A stretch of DNA of 64,000 bases from Harmothoe impar (taxonomy: Eukaryota > Annelida > Polychaeta > Phyllodocida > Polynoidae). Positions 12,797 to 26,110 of this stretch are shown piece after piece (the stretch's first letter is position 1; each line of letters starts with the position of its first letter). The translations under genes and the position numbers were made by a program. Under the pieces are notes generated by a model. That model did no database searches and was not told where the DNA came from. It was given only the letters and a program-made list of their open reading frames with translations. The DNA lies in assembly GCA_947462335.1 (NCBI GenBank), contig OX381717.1, positions 47,969,523 through 48,033,522 on the forward strand, read 5' to 3'.

Positions 12797-13371
12797 CTCG
12801 ATTGTAACCCTATGTTCCAATGCAGGGACGAGGGGAGGGAGGGGTATCAGGGGATCTCCTACCTCCCCTTGGTGTGTGGACACGCTGGGGTAGAGGGTGG
12901 AGGGTATGTATATAATAATAGAGTCCGATAAGGATTTTATTAACAGAATGTGGACACCAATAAAAAAGGGTTTTGACAATCAACTATTAACGTATACTAT
13001 GAGGGTTCTACAAAGAGATCCAATGTCAAGTTTCCTCCCGTGGGAACACACCCACGAGGTGAGGGGGGTGCACGGCACTGACAATGTTGTGATGCATGAA
13101 ATATGGCCACCAACAACTGTCTGGACAATGAAATACCAGGCTAGGTGTACACTAACTGTTCAGTGGTTTAATGGTGAATATTGGACGTCGTTGTCCCGGG
13201 GCTACTCCTGTAGGAATGCAGGGTACCACTCGGGTGTAACCTGCAAGGGGAGGCGTTCTGCCACCACCACAGTTATGAACACTAAATAAATACTAAACAA
13301 TATAATCTTCAAGCCACTATACATAGACTTTGGTTAACACATTTATAAAGTGCAAGGTGTGTGTGTGGAAA

Positions 13372-13490
13372 TGAGGGGGGCGGCAATGCCTTTCCTTACA
13401 GGGAGGGGCAGGAGGTGCGAAAATGGCGCGAAAGATGTCCGCTACCCCTCCAGGGTCAGTAAGGAGGGCGGCCACCGGTGTTCCGTGACG
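13372..13490. repeat. Leader repeat A, copy 2
   Basis: About 118 bp, nearly identical to 16088-16204 from GAGGGGGGCGGCAATG through the end GGCCACCGGTGTTCCGT. Confidence 0.85.
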
Positions 13491-14964
13491 TGAGTGGGTG
13501 GGGCAGATCCTGGGGGTGGGGGGGGGGGGGGGGTCAATGGAAGAAGGGAATGGGTATAGAGGCTGCAGCAAATCACGTGAGGCGGCCGCTTTCGGTGATG
13601 CCTCACCAGCACGGACCTGGCAGTAAGCAGCCTCACGTGACGTGTGTGTGTGTGTGGGGGGGGGGGGGGGTCTCTTCCTTGCACAACGTGATCCTTCTAC
13701 TACCCTAGAGAGGCAGGGGGAGGGCTACGACCCTGTAGAACACAACTGTTCCCTCTCTCTCTTAATAAAACAGATAATCCAACTAGTAATCCACACTAGA
13801 TTTGGTTTGATTTTTTTAAGTATGTACCCAAAACAGGCGTTCCCTGTATCTTACCTTGTTCATCCAGTTACAGGGGAGGGGAGGAGGAGGGGGGCTGGAT
13901 GTGGCGTGACGCGTGAGTGTAGGGACAGATCGTGTTGTGGAGGGGGGGGGGGGTTAATAGGTGCTAAGTGGCGGTAAATTCCGCGTGACCTCCAGCGTCT
14001 GGAAAAGGGGGAGGGGGTGTTGGTGAGGAGAGATCCAAGACACCCTTTTGCACCGGTTCCCCAAGGGTCAATTTGGAGTAAACCCTAAAGTTCAGTGGGG
14101 TGATGGGGCGGGGGGGGGGTGAGGGTTACTTGGCAGATAGATGGCGCGAAATGTTCGCGTCCCCTCCTTGTTGTTTTACCAAGTTGGGCGCCTGGAGCAG
14201 GCTGGAGATTACGTCTTAGCTATAGCCAGATCAGTGATAGCGTAAACAAGGTGCTTGGGGAAGGGTGATGGCCGTGGGCAGCTAACGACCACTGGGATCT
14301 ATAAAGTGTACCATAAAATACTTTGAGGGTGGATATTAAACGTGATTATACTAGGTTCGATCCAGCCTCAGCCTGCCGTGATTTAAGATATCCCCAATAC
14401 ATGTTCATCGGAACTGTATTTACAAAATAAGTCTCAGTCTGTGTTAGGATTGACACTGGGTGTGACACCAGTGACAGGTGGTTATCAGACGTGGGAGGCA
14501 GCAGGAGGGGGGCTGGGAGCAGGTTTGGGTTGCTCCCGGTGCGGCGGCCGGGAGGTCGGCGTGTATCTACACACGTACCCTCCTTGATATACCAAGGCAG
14601 TATACAGATACCAGTACACAAATTTACGATTATATTTTCAACCACAATCATATACCCTGTTATATCACGTGTGCTTTGAGAGTTAATACCACACATATGA
14701 AATATGTATACATATACCCATATATTCTAAATGGTTTGTGGTGAAATGTATGGAGTAAGGGATGAGGACACAGGATGGATCCCCTGGCAGAGGGGACACG
14801 CACCTAGTGCTGGCCTGGTGCGGCGTTTTACCCACACACTTCTGAGTGGTTTTATACTCAAATAATCGGAATTATGGGCATCAATAAGAGTGCTTTTTAC
14901 AATCAAATATACACATCTATTACATGTATTCTATAAGGGTTAACACAGAGGGATCCAAGGTCAG

Positions 14965-15066
14965 GTTTCCTTCAGTGGGAACACAGGGTGCAACCCACGA
15001 GGGGTGGCAGTAGTGGGTGTCACTCCCGTGGTTTATAAAACGTCTATGTCGGAGATGTGAACTATT
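14965..15066. repeat. Leader repeat B, copy 1
   Basis: Shares CAGTGGGAACACAGGGTGCA, CACGAGGGGTGGCAGTA and CCGTGGTTTAT with copies at 15413 and 17226. A shorter relative lies near 13029. Confidence 0.75.
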
Positions 15067-15412
15067 AAATGCATTTAGATGTAATGTCCATTTTGGTGAA
15101 CAAAATATGCCTCAGTATGTGTTTAACACCAGGACGTGACATCAGCGGCAGATGGTTATCCGACGTCGGGAGCAGGAGGGGGGTGTAGGGGCAGGGTGTT
15201 GAAGGCAGGGAGGGCGGCAGCTGGGGGCCAGCCTAAAGCCGTGATGCGTCCATATACGGTATGTACTTTGGGCTTGTTAATCCGACCAACAACGATTGCT
15301 ACTCTAATGATAAAATGCTCTCCAAATATATATTCACAATTTGTGTGCTTGATTATCAGTTAGATCCCAAGTGGGCTCGTAACCACGTTTGGGGATGAGG
15401 GCGGCGTGTAGT

Positions 15413-15502
15413 CAGGTTTCCTCCAGTGGCAACACAGGGTGCAACCCCCGAGGGGCGCGTGGTTTATATAAACTTCTAGGTTGGAGATATGGATGTTAAA
15501 CG
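15413..15502. repeat. Leader repeat B, copy 2
   Basis: Same order of blocks as 14965-15066 but with an internal deletion between GAGGGG and GTGGTTTATA. Confidence 0.7.
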
Positions 15503-16087
15503 AATTTAGATGTATCAATCAAATAGTGCCGAATTTATGTGCGTAGTTTGGGTGAATGTAAGGAGAAGGGGGTGGGTGTTGGGGACACAGGGTGCGGTTC
15601 CAGCGGTGGGCGGCAGCCCGGAGGCGGCCTACAGCTATGGTACCGTCACCTCACTAAGTAGCAGTAAATTTCCCGTCACCTGAAACGGAGGGGGGGGGGG
15701 GGGTGGTCTATGGCTCCGGAATTTTGGCTAATCTGGCGGCAATTTAGGTGTCGCTCCTGGGCGATAGGGAGGGCGGCGCCCGCTACAGGACACCCCCGTA
15801 CATGGGCGTTATCAGACACGTGAGCGTTGGAGGCAGGGGGTCTGGGAGTGGGTCTCCTTGGCGGGGGGGGGGGGGGGGTGGGGGGTTACTTTCCTGCCAC
15901 CAACTCCCAATGTGACGGTGCAGCACTGGGTCGTGTGGTGCAGCCAAGAAGGTGGTAATTGGCGGCAAATTTGGCGTGGCCTCCAGTGGGTGGATGTGAT
16001 TGCGGGGGTGGTGGTCGCTACAGGACACCCCAGGACAGGGTGTATATCAGACACGTGACCCTGGCAGGGAGGGGTGTGTGTGGTGGT

Positions 16088-16204
16088 GAGGGGGGGCGGC
16101 AATGTGTCTCCTTACAGGGAGGGGCAGGAGGTGCGAAAATGGCGCGAAAATATCCGCTACCCCTCCAGGGTCAGTAAGGAGGGCGGCCACCGGTGTTCCG
16201 TAAA
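16088..16204. repeat. Leader repeat A, copy 3
   Basis: Nearly identical to 13372-13490, differing mainly near GCGAAAATATCC versus GCGAAAGATGTCC. Confidence 0.85.
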
Positions 16205-17225
16205 GGGTGGGTGGGTGAGGGGGGGGGGGGGGTGAGGGGTGGTTGGTGGTTGGAAGTAGTTGCTAAGAGGTGGCAAATTCCGCGTCACCTCCCGCGGTGT
16301 TGGGTGGCCGCTCCTCCGTTAGGGGCGGAGATAGGGCGCCCCAGAACACGATGCTTATCAGTCACGTGGTGTGGAGCTGGGTGGTGGCAGGGTCATTAAG
16401 TGCCAAATGGTGGCTAATTCCACAACATCTATAGTGTCCGGTAATTAATTGGTTGTCAAGCACCGGCAGCCACGTGGTGTTTGGTGAGACAGGACACCTC
16501 AGGACGCGGTGGTATATCCGGCCCTGGCAGGGAGGGTGGGGTGAGGGTATGAGGGTGAGGAAAGATCCAAGACACCCTCTTGTACCGGCATGCCCAAAGG
16601 TCAATATGGGGTGAATTCTAAAGGTCGGCGTGGGTGAGGGGGTGGATGGCGCCAAAATCCGCGTCCACCTGGAGGAAGGGGACGCGCACGTTGGTGCTGG
16701 TCGGTGGGGCGTCTGACGGCCGTCACCGTCGTGGTCTAAGGAGATGGCAATACTGACAATGACATATGACTACACAAATTCTGACCAGTGTAGATATGTG
16801 TGTACAAAATACATATAATACCATTTGAGCACTATAGGGGTGTCTGCGTTGTCGGGGTTGATGTAACACCAGCGTGACTGATCAGTACCAGACAGTGTGG
16901 TGCGTGGTACCACCCAGGGGAGGGTGATGCACACGGATTTTTTTTCTTTGCTATCTCAAACACCTACACATGTACCTGGACAGCTAGATACCAATGGGGC
17001 AAATTTAAAAAAATAAGGATTATGACAGGTCATCTGATCAGAGGGCTACCCAAGGTGTAGGGGGGGGGGGGTATCCCACGTGTGGTGACGGCCGGGAAGG
17101 GCGGTATCTAGCCACAGACGTCCCTGTCGTGCCCTACAAGGATACACGTGATATGACAGTACACATATAAACCAAATATACCCCAATATGTCACGTGTGC
17201 TTGGGGAGTGAGTAACAATGATGTG

Positions 17226-17332
17226 TCAGGTTTTCTCCAGTGGGTACACAGGGTGCAACCCACGAGGGGTGGCAGTATAGTGGGCGTCACTGCCGTGGTT
17301 TATTAACTCCTATGTCGACAATGTGGGTACTT
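17226..17332. repeat. Leader repeat B, copy 3
   Basis: Same blocks as 14965-15066 (GGGTGCAACCCACGAGG, GGGCGTCACTGCCGTGG, TATGTCGACAATGTG). Confidence 0.7.
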
Positions 17333-18118
17333 TATTATTCTCGATATAGAACCCTGATACTGCTAAATCTACACAAATCTGGTGTGGATGAGTGTACGGA
17401 GGAGGGGTATGGAGGTACTAGTATACAGGGTGGCCGCACTAGGTACCACCTGGAGGAGGGCCGAGTGTGAGTCACTTGCGTGATGTACCACCGCAACTAT
17501 TAATACACTTATATACAGTCCAATCTTCAAACACACATATACTAATGAATTTAGATAAGCAGCCAATACTGCCAAGTGTATACACGTGGTTTGGTGAATG
17601 TATGGGGGAGGGGTGAGGACACAGGGTGGACCTGGAGGCGCGTCTCCCGGGAGGGGAGGGCGGCGGCCGTAGGAGGCGGCCAACTCTTCCTGCCGTACTT
17701 ACCAACAATTTAATCAAGAATACCCTACTAGAACAATAGTGTCAAACATTTGAGTACACACATACAATAAACTTCTAATTGGGAATTCTAAATAGGGTCC
17801 TTAGCCAGGGAATCTCCAATCGTCTGGCAGTGTAAAATCCAGTGTGGGCACAGAGTGCCAAATTAAACAGGGAACACGTTTTTAGATGGACACAACTAAA
17901 TCTATCTCCATCCACACCAAGATACAACCTTTCTATACAAACTTTTCAGCAAACTGAACTGACTAAGGTGTCTTGACACTTTAAAGCCATTTTGGAGCAA
18001 TTTTGAGTAAGAAAATAACGATTTTGTGAGATGTAAAATTTGGGATGTGGGGTCTGTAGATAGGAGGCTGAGACCTAAGTCCCTGCCTCCTAAAATTAGC
18101 AGAATTTTGCTAATATAT

Positions 18119-18135
18119 CCTCACTTCGGACACCA
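18119..18135 (-). other. Element 1, primer binding site (tRNA-Leu-like)
   Basis: On the minus strand TGGTGTCCGAAGTGAGG begins 9 bases after the 5' LTR. It is complementary, with two mismatches in 16 by my recall, to the 3' end of a common animal tRNA-Leu. The primer identity is inference. Confidence 0.65.
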
Positions 18136-18144
18136 GTTGAAATA

Positions 18145-18566
18145 GTTTTGGACTAGGGGATTATTGATATGCTATTCCATGATAATTCAGACGTCAGATG
18201 GCCAGAAGTTGCCCTTAGGGGGACTTAGTGCAGCCTGGAGGCTGAGGAGGAGTGAGGTCCTAAAATGGCTATAGTGTATATGTCAAGACAAAACCAGACA
18301 CAGTAAATTATGATTAATAACTATATATTCTTCAGAAACGGTACAAAACCTTGAATACAGTAATGGTCACAAGTCAGCAATATAAATCTAAAGGTCCCTG
18401 AAAATCACCCATCAAAACTGGAGCTCAAAGCTTACCTAGTGTTCTGGTGGAGGAAAAGTACAGGAATGGGGACTGGAGGAGTTGCCTCCAGTCTCCAGCA
18501 CTGACCGTCACCCACGTGACCAGCGGCCGGAGGTGGCTGCATTCGGAAACGCCCTCTCCCGTTACA
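18145..18566 (-). repeat. Element 1, 5' LTR
   Basis: 422 bp, identical by eye to 1818-2239. On the minus strand this copy would carry promoter activity. Confidence 0.92.
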
Positions 18567-19633
18567 GTTATCTTAATCTTAAATCATAATATCTCAGTTC
18601 AGTGTCTTATTTTGGGGCAGTATCTTAAAATCGGGCAGTAATACTTTTTAAAATAGTCTACAATAAGTCTTAAAATGGGATTAAGATACTTTAAGGATTG
18701 AAATAGAAGAAAAAGAATTTCAGCTACTAGAAAAGTTAAGACAAGTAAGATCATCTTAATAGTCTGATTAAGATAACGCTCTTAACGTTTGTCCTCTCAC
18801 CTGGGAGAGCTATCCCATGCATGCACAAAAATCCCAGATTTCTTTCCCCGTGAAATTAAAAAAAAAAAGTACAGCCGGAAATGAAATAAGTTTAAAGCAT
18901 ATTATAGATATGAACCTAATAAGGTCTGTGTGATCTGTCAATGTAACAAGGGTAAGCCTTCGAGAAACGTTTGTCATCATGTTGCACCAGAGTCATAATA
19001 TCAACAACCCAACAATATCAATATGATGCATTCATATATCACTGCAACTTACACTCCAGTGCCTCATTTGTACATCATGATGACACTGTTTGTTTGAGAG
19101 AGAAGAGGTTTTTTTCAGCTTCTATCGGTAGTATATCTTATGTCATATTATCAACATTATCCATGGTATTACAACAGATTTTTCATTCAAATAAGAAGAA
19201 GAATCTCCTGATATTAAATATGTTGAAGCTATTTTGATACCAGCAAAGCATGTGGTCAGGCCACTCAAACACAAGCATGTAATTGCTACCAACGTTGGTC
19301 AAGAAGTGCACCTAGAATGCTTCATCCATAGTCATTATTATGAAATAAAGATGATAGTCAAATTTATATATATATATATAAAAATGAAGAAGTACAGGCC
19401 AACCTATACTACACTATTTTATTTTCTTAGTTATCTGAACATTGGTTTACTCTGAAGCCTTTTCATTTTTGTGCTTAAACTTACCATCCCCACAGCTAAG
19501 TCTGATTAATAATGTGTCTATGAGGAATTATCCTGCTCTACAGTCAGTCACAACTTATCACTTGCACATTTAAACAACACAGGTATCACCTTAGCTCACC
19601 GATATCAAAGAGGGACACACTTTCAGAGAGTTA
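18567..19633. other. Non-coding AT-rich DNA
   Basis: No ORF, splice-site pattern or terminal repeat that I can support. It contains many CTTAA/TTAAG motifs (18570-18780) and a short TA run at 19365-19380. Confidence 0.4.
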
Positions 19634-22600
19634 TAGTCAGGGCTGTTATGCATTGGCCAGGGCCATTTCAAGACAGATGTGACCAAAGCACCAACTTTTT
19701 TTTATGGATAGAAAAATATGTAATTAATGGTTTCAGAAGGGGTGCCAACAAAAACTATGGCCAGGGGGCCGAGGGGCCCCTTGTAAACTCAGATTTTTCA
19801 TGAAAAACTTAAAAGTCTGGAACTGGTATGACTAAAGTTATCACCATAAATATGTAGTATCTAGGTCTATAAACTCTCAGAGATACTAACAACATACATA
19901 TGTAGTTACTTATTCATGGGTATGTTCATTACTCAAGGTCAAGGTCATTTTTCAAGGTCATACTTTCCAAAAATGCCTCTTTTTCCAACAATGTCTTTAA
20001 AACATTAACTCCTGTGTCAAACAAATGACACATAGATCTTCAAAATGACATGGAGATGATAGCCCCGGGCATCAGCTTTGCAACGATATGCTAATCGTAG
20101 TAAAGTGTTAAGAAATGACATACTTGTTGTCACTTTAGTGAACTCTGTTAAAATTGCAAACTGCTCACAATGAACAGATCAATTCTTTATTCTGCTCACC
20201 ACAATCATATTTTTATGCACAATGAGTGATTCTTATTCAGTTTTTGCAAGAGAATCAGAATCTGCTTGGGGCCATTCTGGCATTTGCATACCTAGGCCTC
20301 TAATTAGTATATCTAATTTGATCAGGTAAATTACCCTATTTAGCATGGCAATGATGGCAAAACACCCATTTGTATCTTCAAAAAGGGTCAGTTCTTAAAG
20401 AAATAGCTCTTGTGAATAGAACTACACCAGAATTCAAAAAAAAATTTCACCTAATTAGCATAATTTATGCAAAACAATGATTAACTAGTTCTTTCCCCTT
20501 GTATTCTTGTAAATTGGGAAAACATAGGAACAAATAAAACTAGATCAATGAGACTCAGTAGACTTATGCTTACTAACATGAAAGAGGATTTGAAACTTGG
20601 GGCCAGTCAATTTCAAATTCCTATCAAATATGGCCGCCATATTCCTAAATGGCTTTTAACGAAAACTTGAAAGAGCTCTTTGTTTCTAGCTTAGGAAAAC
20701 AAATAACAATTTGAAGAGTGCAAGTTAGAGGTCAGGGAATTCAATCAAACCATTTTGTAGAGCCTATGTGGCAGCCATCTTGGATTTTGAGATACTTTTC
20801 CATACAAAACCTTAAGAAAATTAAGATTCCTGCCATGTATACTATATTATCTTTATGTCTTTCTGCTTCATACTGATGCTTATACTACTCAGCAATGTGT
20901 TTGACATCAGTATTACATTAAAGAGGGTATACGCCTACTGGCATAGATATGATTTATTTATGCTGTTGCTCCAGAATTGTCTTGAAAGGGCCTCAACCGC
21001 TCTGGCTGGCAATCTAGCATAAAGTCCAACCCTCCCCTCCTCTGAGACTGAGAGAATGAAAATATGCTGCCCTCCACAACAGCAAGCCCACACTGAACAA
21101 CTATTGACTAGAAAATACCAAGTGCTGCTAATTAATGCACCCAAGGTTGAATCATACTCTTCCTATCCAATTATGGACAAGCATGAAGTATGATCATCAG
21201 TTTTGAGCCATGCAGATGAGACAAGTCATACTCATCCGATCTAGGGACATATTGGCCTTGAAGCCTATATAGTTCCTACAAGCATGAAGCATGTGCCCCT
21301 ACTTAAGGTAATTTGAAAGTGACAGGTATGGGGTCTATGGTTTATTGCTACTTGGGGAACCTTATTTTGCATATTCAAACCGGAACCTTCATATATATTT
21401 CAAAACCTTTAGGAAATCTGTTCATTATTACCTATAATTTGCTTAAAATACCTGCAACTTAGTAACCTATTTTTGTTTCATTGTACTACTGGAAATAGAT
21501 CCTGGTTTGGATAAAATGTCTACATATTGTATAGTAAGGACCATCTAGTGTCATGTTCCAGAACTATCACATAAGTTTGACCTGTCCACACTCCACCTCA
21601 GCCCACACCAGGTAGCCGACTTCAAAACTGATCTGCACCCACATCAGGCAGCCCTCATGGGGGCCGCACCAAAACCCAATGACCCAAACCTATGGGCTCA
21701 AAACAGGCTATAATCGGTTTTCCTAATTTGGGCAACCTGTTTGGGCTGTGCCTGAATCCAAGCCACTAGCCCAGGTAAAACCCAGGTACTGAGATCTGCC
21801 CCAGAAAAGAACAATTTGGCCCTATGTGGGCTTGCTACTAGGGATATTCCAATGGCCTACTGCCTCCAACAGCAGCCTTTCTAGAGATCCAATTCATATA
21901 TATATGTGAACAAAGAGATAATTCTCTCCCAGTCAGTTGTTACATAGCCCTCTATAATTATTGTTTTAGTTATTGTAAGGCATCACAATAATAGGCAACA
22001 TTGAAACAATGCTAGTGTTTATCATGTGCAATGATGTCCATAGCTCTACCTATTGCCCTGATTAAGGAGGATTTATTCATATTTCTATACCAGAGGGAGA
22101 TGATTTGCATGCAAAAATTGTCAAAGATTACTGGACTTATGAATTAAAGGCAGGCTTTGAGCCTATATGGAGACCTTTAATCATTTTGAACATCTTTCTG
22201 ATCACCAGTAGTAAAAATATATGAATAATTATCTCATAATCTGCTCTGAATCTATGTGTGGGCTAGCGCTAAGTACAAAAGCACATACCTGAGTACCTAC
22301 CCTTTACTTTAACCAAAATACCCCACTTGTATGTACCATATCATAACTTAAAAGCAATCAATTATTCACATCGAAAGTCTCCAAATGGTGAAGATAGTTT
22401 TTGTGTTATTCAATCTATAACAAGTATGTCAAGGTCAAATGGCCAAAGAAATCTCAATAAAATCATGTAATGTAAGATATTTGTTGCTACTATGTGTCAT
22501 AGGGTGGCAATCACCAAGCATATTTGAGTATAACTAATTTTTAAAGGTTTCATATCTCTTCACATGTACCAATAATTTCCAATGTTTATGTCGAAATAAG

Positions 22601-23050
22601 TGTTACCAATACATTAGCACATTAAATAAGAAGTTCATCTTGTGAGGCAAAGCACCTAAAAGCATTCACTCACTTTTGACTTATAAGAAATAGTGTATAT
22701 AAGAAATGGTTGAACTATTCCCTGAAATCATAAAGTATCATGCATCAAGTGACCTTGATCTTGACCTTGGGACCTCAATAGCACTCAAACATTTTGAAGT
22801 ACATACTGTTGGGTGTAATCTTTTGATTTTTACGCATAACCATTGATAAAGTTGTTATATTTGCATCAATTATGAGAAATTCAACTAATTTTATGGACCA
22901 GGACCCCAAAAAGGGGTCATATGCCCCTCAAAGCCAACCCTCACTTTGGCACCCCTTATGATATCAAAATATATGTTATCTATGACAACTGGGCAAAATT
23001 TGGGCCCTTGGTCATCGATGTCTTGAAATTTACCATAACAGCCCTGACTA
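19634..23050. mobile_element. Non-autonomous DNA transposon, 3.4 kb, with TTA target duplication
   Basis: The ends are exact 17-bp inverted repeats (TAGTCAGGGCTGTTATG at 19634-19650; its complement at 23034-23050), flanked on both sides by TTA (19631-19633 and 23051-23053). Looser inverted similarity continues about 170 bp inward (ATTTCAAGACA and AGGGGTGCCAA on both sides). A 3-bp TTA/TAA duplication is typical of PIF/Harbinger elements, but no transposase is visible, so the superfamily is inferred. The interior is non-coding. Confidence 0.75.
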
Positions 23051-23053
23051 TTA

Positions 23054-25887
23054 GGCAAGCAAAGACATTGCCATCTCCCTAGATGGCAAAAGTTAAATGT
23101 GCAAGCAAAATGCAGGACAGATTGATACTCACTGCTAGATGAATGGCCGCAATCTCTGGATCTCTGCCTAAGTGTCAGTTTTCACAGCTTGGAAACCGGT
23201 CCACAATTAATGATTTTGAGAATTTATCATCTGAATATAATTATTACATAGTATAGGCCCTATAATATATGTCCAAATGAAATCTCATACTGAAGGCAAA
23301 CACATATATTCAAATTCCATTTCCCATAGAAAATGGAGATTGAAGTTGAGTTTCAAAACAGTTAGGCATAACAATTAGAGAAGAAAATATATTTTGTAGC
23401 CCTCGTTTTAAGATGCAGTCGTAACTTTCACTGTAGTAGCCTTTTGATTGGTTATACTGTTACTATGTAGGCTCAACTCGCTTAGTCAACATGATATTGA
23501 ATAGAACGCTTATCATGGCCATTAATTGCTTTATAAATACTTATATAGACGACTCACATCTTGTGGGGGACTGGACTGAATATAGGATTTCATATCATGT
23601 GACTTCTGACCTATACATAAGATGTCAACAATGTTCTAATAAAAAGTTGTAAATCAGTATCTGTTGCGAATTTTTCATTTCATTCAACTTACAAACGATT
23701 ACAAAAGAAATAATGCATCTACCGAGGTCATCAGCTCATTCATTCTTGTTCACACCCGCAAGAATAAAGCTAGCTAGCACGTTCTATGAAGCCACAACAA
23801 TTTACTAGCATGATATGAGGTCATATTTTGTATACTTAACCTCATGGCAGGTGACAAATTAAAGGGGAAGGTATTGTGCGGACTTTTAAAAAAAGTACTG
23901 CTCAACCGCTTTCTGGCCTAGAACAATTGATTTATTGATCGATTGATTGATTTTTGTTCAACATAACAGTTTTCATATTGCACTTCTGAGAGAGGAGTAG
24001 GGAAATAATAATGGATACATCATGATAAATGTAAGATTTGTGAATATTTTACAGGATTATTTGTATCCTCTTAGAATTAAAACAAATTAATGTGGACAAT
24101 GAGATGCATCACTTAGAAATGGGACAGTCAAGTAAAAATGGATTTGCTGATGACAACTAAGTGTTTATAATTGCGCTTTGGGGTCCAATAACTGATAATG
24201 ATATCATAATTATAAGATATGCAGAACTTTCAAACGCCTCTTTATGCTACAAAATTCGTGGAATCAGGTATATGTGGGCAGCTGAGGAGAAAGGTACATG
24301 CAGGAGGGATTTTTAGTACTGGGGCTTGGCCACTAGGGGACATCACAATGACCACAAATGTGAAAATGGGCCAAAAGTTGCTCTAATGTGGGTTTTTTAC
24401 ATAGAAAACGATGGTTTTCTCCAAAACATTCTATCGTGGGATAATCCTTCCATATTTGGAATGTAAATGGAACGTTCTAAATCCAGTATGAGGCCTTTCC
24501 TTCCAAATAGAAAAAGAATGAATTCCAATTGATAGAGAAATTCATAGGGATTATCACACTGAAAATAGAATGCAAATATCATTTCTATATCCAAATTTAT
24601 GATAACAAATATGAAAATTAGTGATCAAAATCTGATTAAAATCAATAGTAAAAAAGTTGTAACTTTATGTAATGAATTTTAAGATCATTTGCAAACTAGT
24701 AAGACTAAGTTTAACATAGGGTCCTGCGCATTATTTTGGTGTTTTGGGCCTTTGAAGTAAAAAAAAAGTACTTCAAAAGTATGTTAACTAAGATATTTGA
24801 AGTGTTACATTATGGGTAAAATGCTAATAATCATGTTATGAAATGGTCTCATTATATAGCCCAGGATGTAAGCAATATTTTCACCTTTATAGTCCAAATT
24901 ATATCATTTATTGGTTTATAAATATACCTGATAACAAAATGTCAGAAATGCAAAAAACACAGCACTTTAATTATTGTACAGAATATAATGTTTGATTAAA
25001 AGCTCAATTTTAATCGAAAAATTATGCATTTTGGGTGAATCTTGGATAATTGCAATGGATCACATATCGGATCACTTATTTTTTGCTTAAAGCTGGGCTG
25101 TCAGGGAATAAGTTCAGCATTTTCCATACATAGACTAAAAAAACAGTTCCGCCAGAGGGCAGCAGTGTTTGGACAGGGGACCTCGAGCATTGTCCTGCTA
25201 CAACATATTCACCCTATCTTGTGCCTGTAAGAGCTGAGCTCCCAGCCCTTAAGAGCCCTCTTGTGAATGAAAACTGAACTATATCCAAAAGTGCTTTTGG
25301 CCTCACTTCAGCCATGACAGGCAAGCTTTAAGTTTGAACTGTTGATCACATATACAATTCACAAATGACGGTCTCATTGAAGTTGTGAGGTCACGGGGCT
25401 TAATATGAGGGTAAAACTTTAAAAATCTACCCAATAGCAGTGTCTGTATGATCTTCTACTTTAACATGGTGGTATTCATGCCTAAAACTGCGCCAATTGG
25501 CGCGCTTGGGCACGTAAGGGTTAAGGTATTGTGCTGCCCTAAAAGGGTCAACATTGTTCCCTTTATAGTACATTAAAGCAATTTGTGGCCCTTAAATGAT
25601 TAGATGACAGCAGACCACTGGCAGGTTCATGCTCGGTTATCCCCTCATTGAGGTGTATTGCATGTTCATATTGCTTCTAGTGTGTATATGTGCAAGGGCC
25701 TTAGATCTATGGATGCAGACCTCCCTTCATTTGATTCATCAATAAGGATAAAAGTACCACCATACAGTACTATGTATACAGATCAACCATAATTAATAAC
25801 TTACAATACATAAGCTATAGCATACATGACTGAGTTAGGTGTCAAATACTGTTGATCAGTATAAGCACTAGATAACCTCCCGGGAGC
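23054..25887. other. Non-coding DNA
   Basis: No convincing gene, RNA gene or bounded element. Short open frames near 24397-24594 and 25042-25230 have no domain or splice support. Confidence 0.4.
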
Positions 25888-26110
25888 TTAACCATTTAAG
25901 ACCCGCATATATATCATATACTTTGTGTTTTAATGCATCACGCCCTTAATCATCATGTTTGAATACATCTTTGCTGAATGTACTTGCCAGTGCTGTATTC
26001 AAGCATAACGCAGATCCTATGAGGCTGATACACTCCCAGAGGGTTAGCCTGATATTTACATGTAACCCTGCCAATTTACTTGCCATGGCTACAGTCTTGC
26101 TGTGCTCCAC
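25888..26110. repeat. Degenerate relative of the 27390-27618 MITE
   Basis: Starts TTAACCATTTAAGACCCGCAT and shares the blocks ATGCATCACGCCCTT, ATCATCATG and CACTCCCAGAGGGTTAGCC with 27390-27618. The right end is unclear. Confidence 0.35.

Larger units (their letters stand above)
11303..18118 (-). other. Element 1, 6.8-kb non-coding 5' leader
   Basis: The region between primer site and gag ATG has no long minus-strand ORF. On the plus strand it is G-rich with many runs of 9-18 G (for example 12400-12417, 12780-12796, 13518-13532, 13657-13670, 15691-15703, 15862-15878, 16219-16232), so the element RNA would carry C runs. At least two families of roughly 100-bp segments recur in diverged form (listed separately). 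A polypyrimidine stretch lies at 11393-11428 on the plus strand. Open frames over the G runs are low-complexity and not credible genes. Confidence 0.75.
1818..18566 (-). mobile_element. Element 1: full-length Ty3/gypsy-type LTR retrotransposon, apparently intact
   Basis: Two 422-bp direct repeats (1818-2239 and 18145-18566), identical by eye, flank a 15.9-kb interior. On the minus strand the order is 5' LTR, primer site, long leader, one gag-pol ORF, 2-kb tail, polypurine tract, 3' LTR. The LTR starts TGTAACGGG on the coding strand. RT followed by RNase H then integrase in one ORF is the Ty3/gypsy order. At 16.7 kb it is far longer than common gypsy elements (about 5-8 kb), mostly because of the 6.8-kb leader. 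A clean target duplication was not found: ATAAC occurs near both outer edges but offset by 3 bases. Identical LTRs plus an open 2349-codon frame suggest a recent, possibly competent insertion. Confidence 0.93.

Noticed and set aside
12096..17700. Numerous 60-130 aa ORFs rich in Gly, Trp or Pro
   Set aside because: They run over poly-G/poly-C tracts in the element 1 leader and have no coding character.
1818..18566. Large segmental duplication rather than an LTR element
   Set aside because: The repeat copies are flanked by a polypurine tract and a primer binding site in the correct places, and gag-pol lies between them.
21540..21850. CA- and CC-rich stretch that looked exon-like
   Set aside because: No open frame longer than about 60 codons and no splice-site pattern; it lies inside the 3.4-kb transposon.
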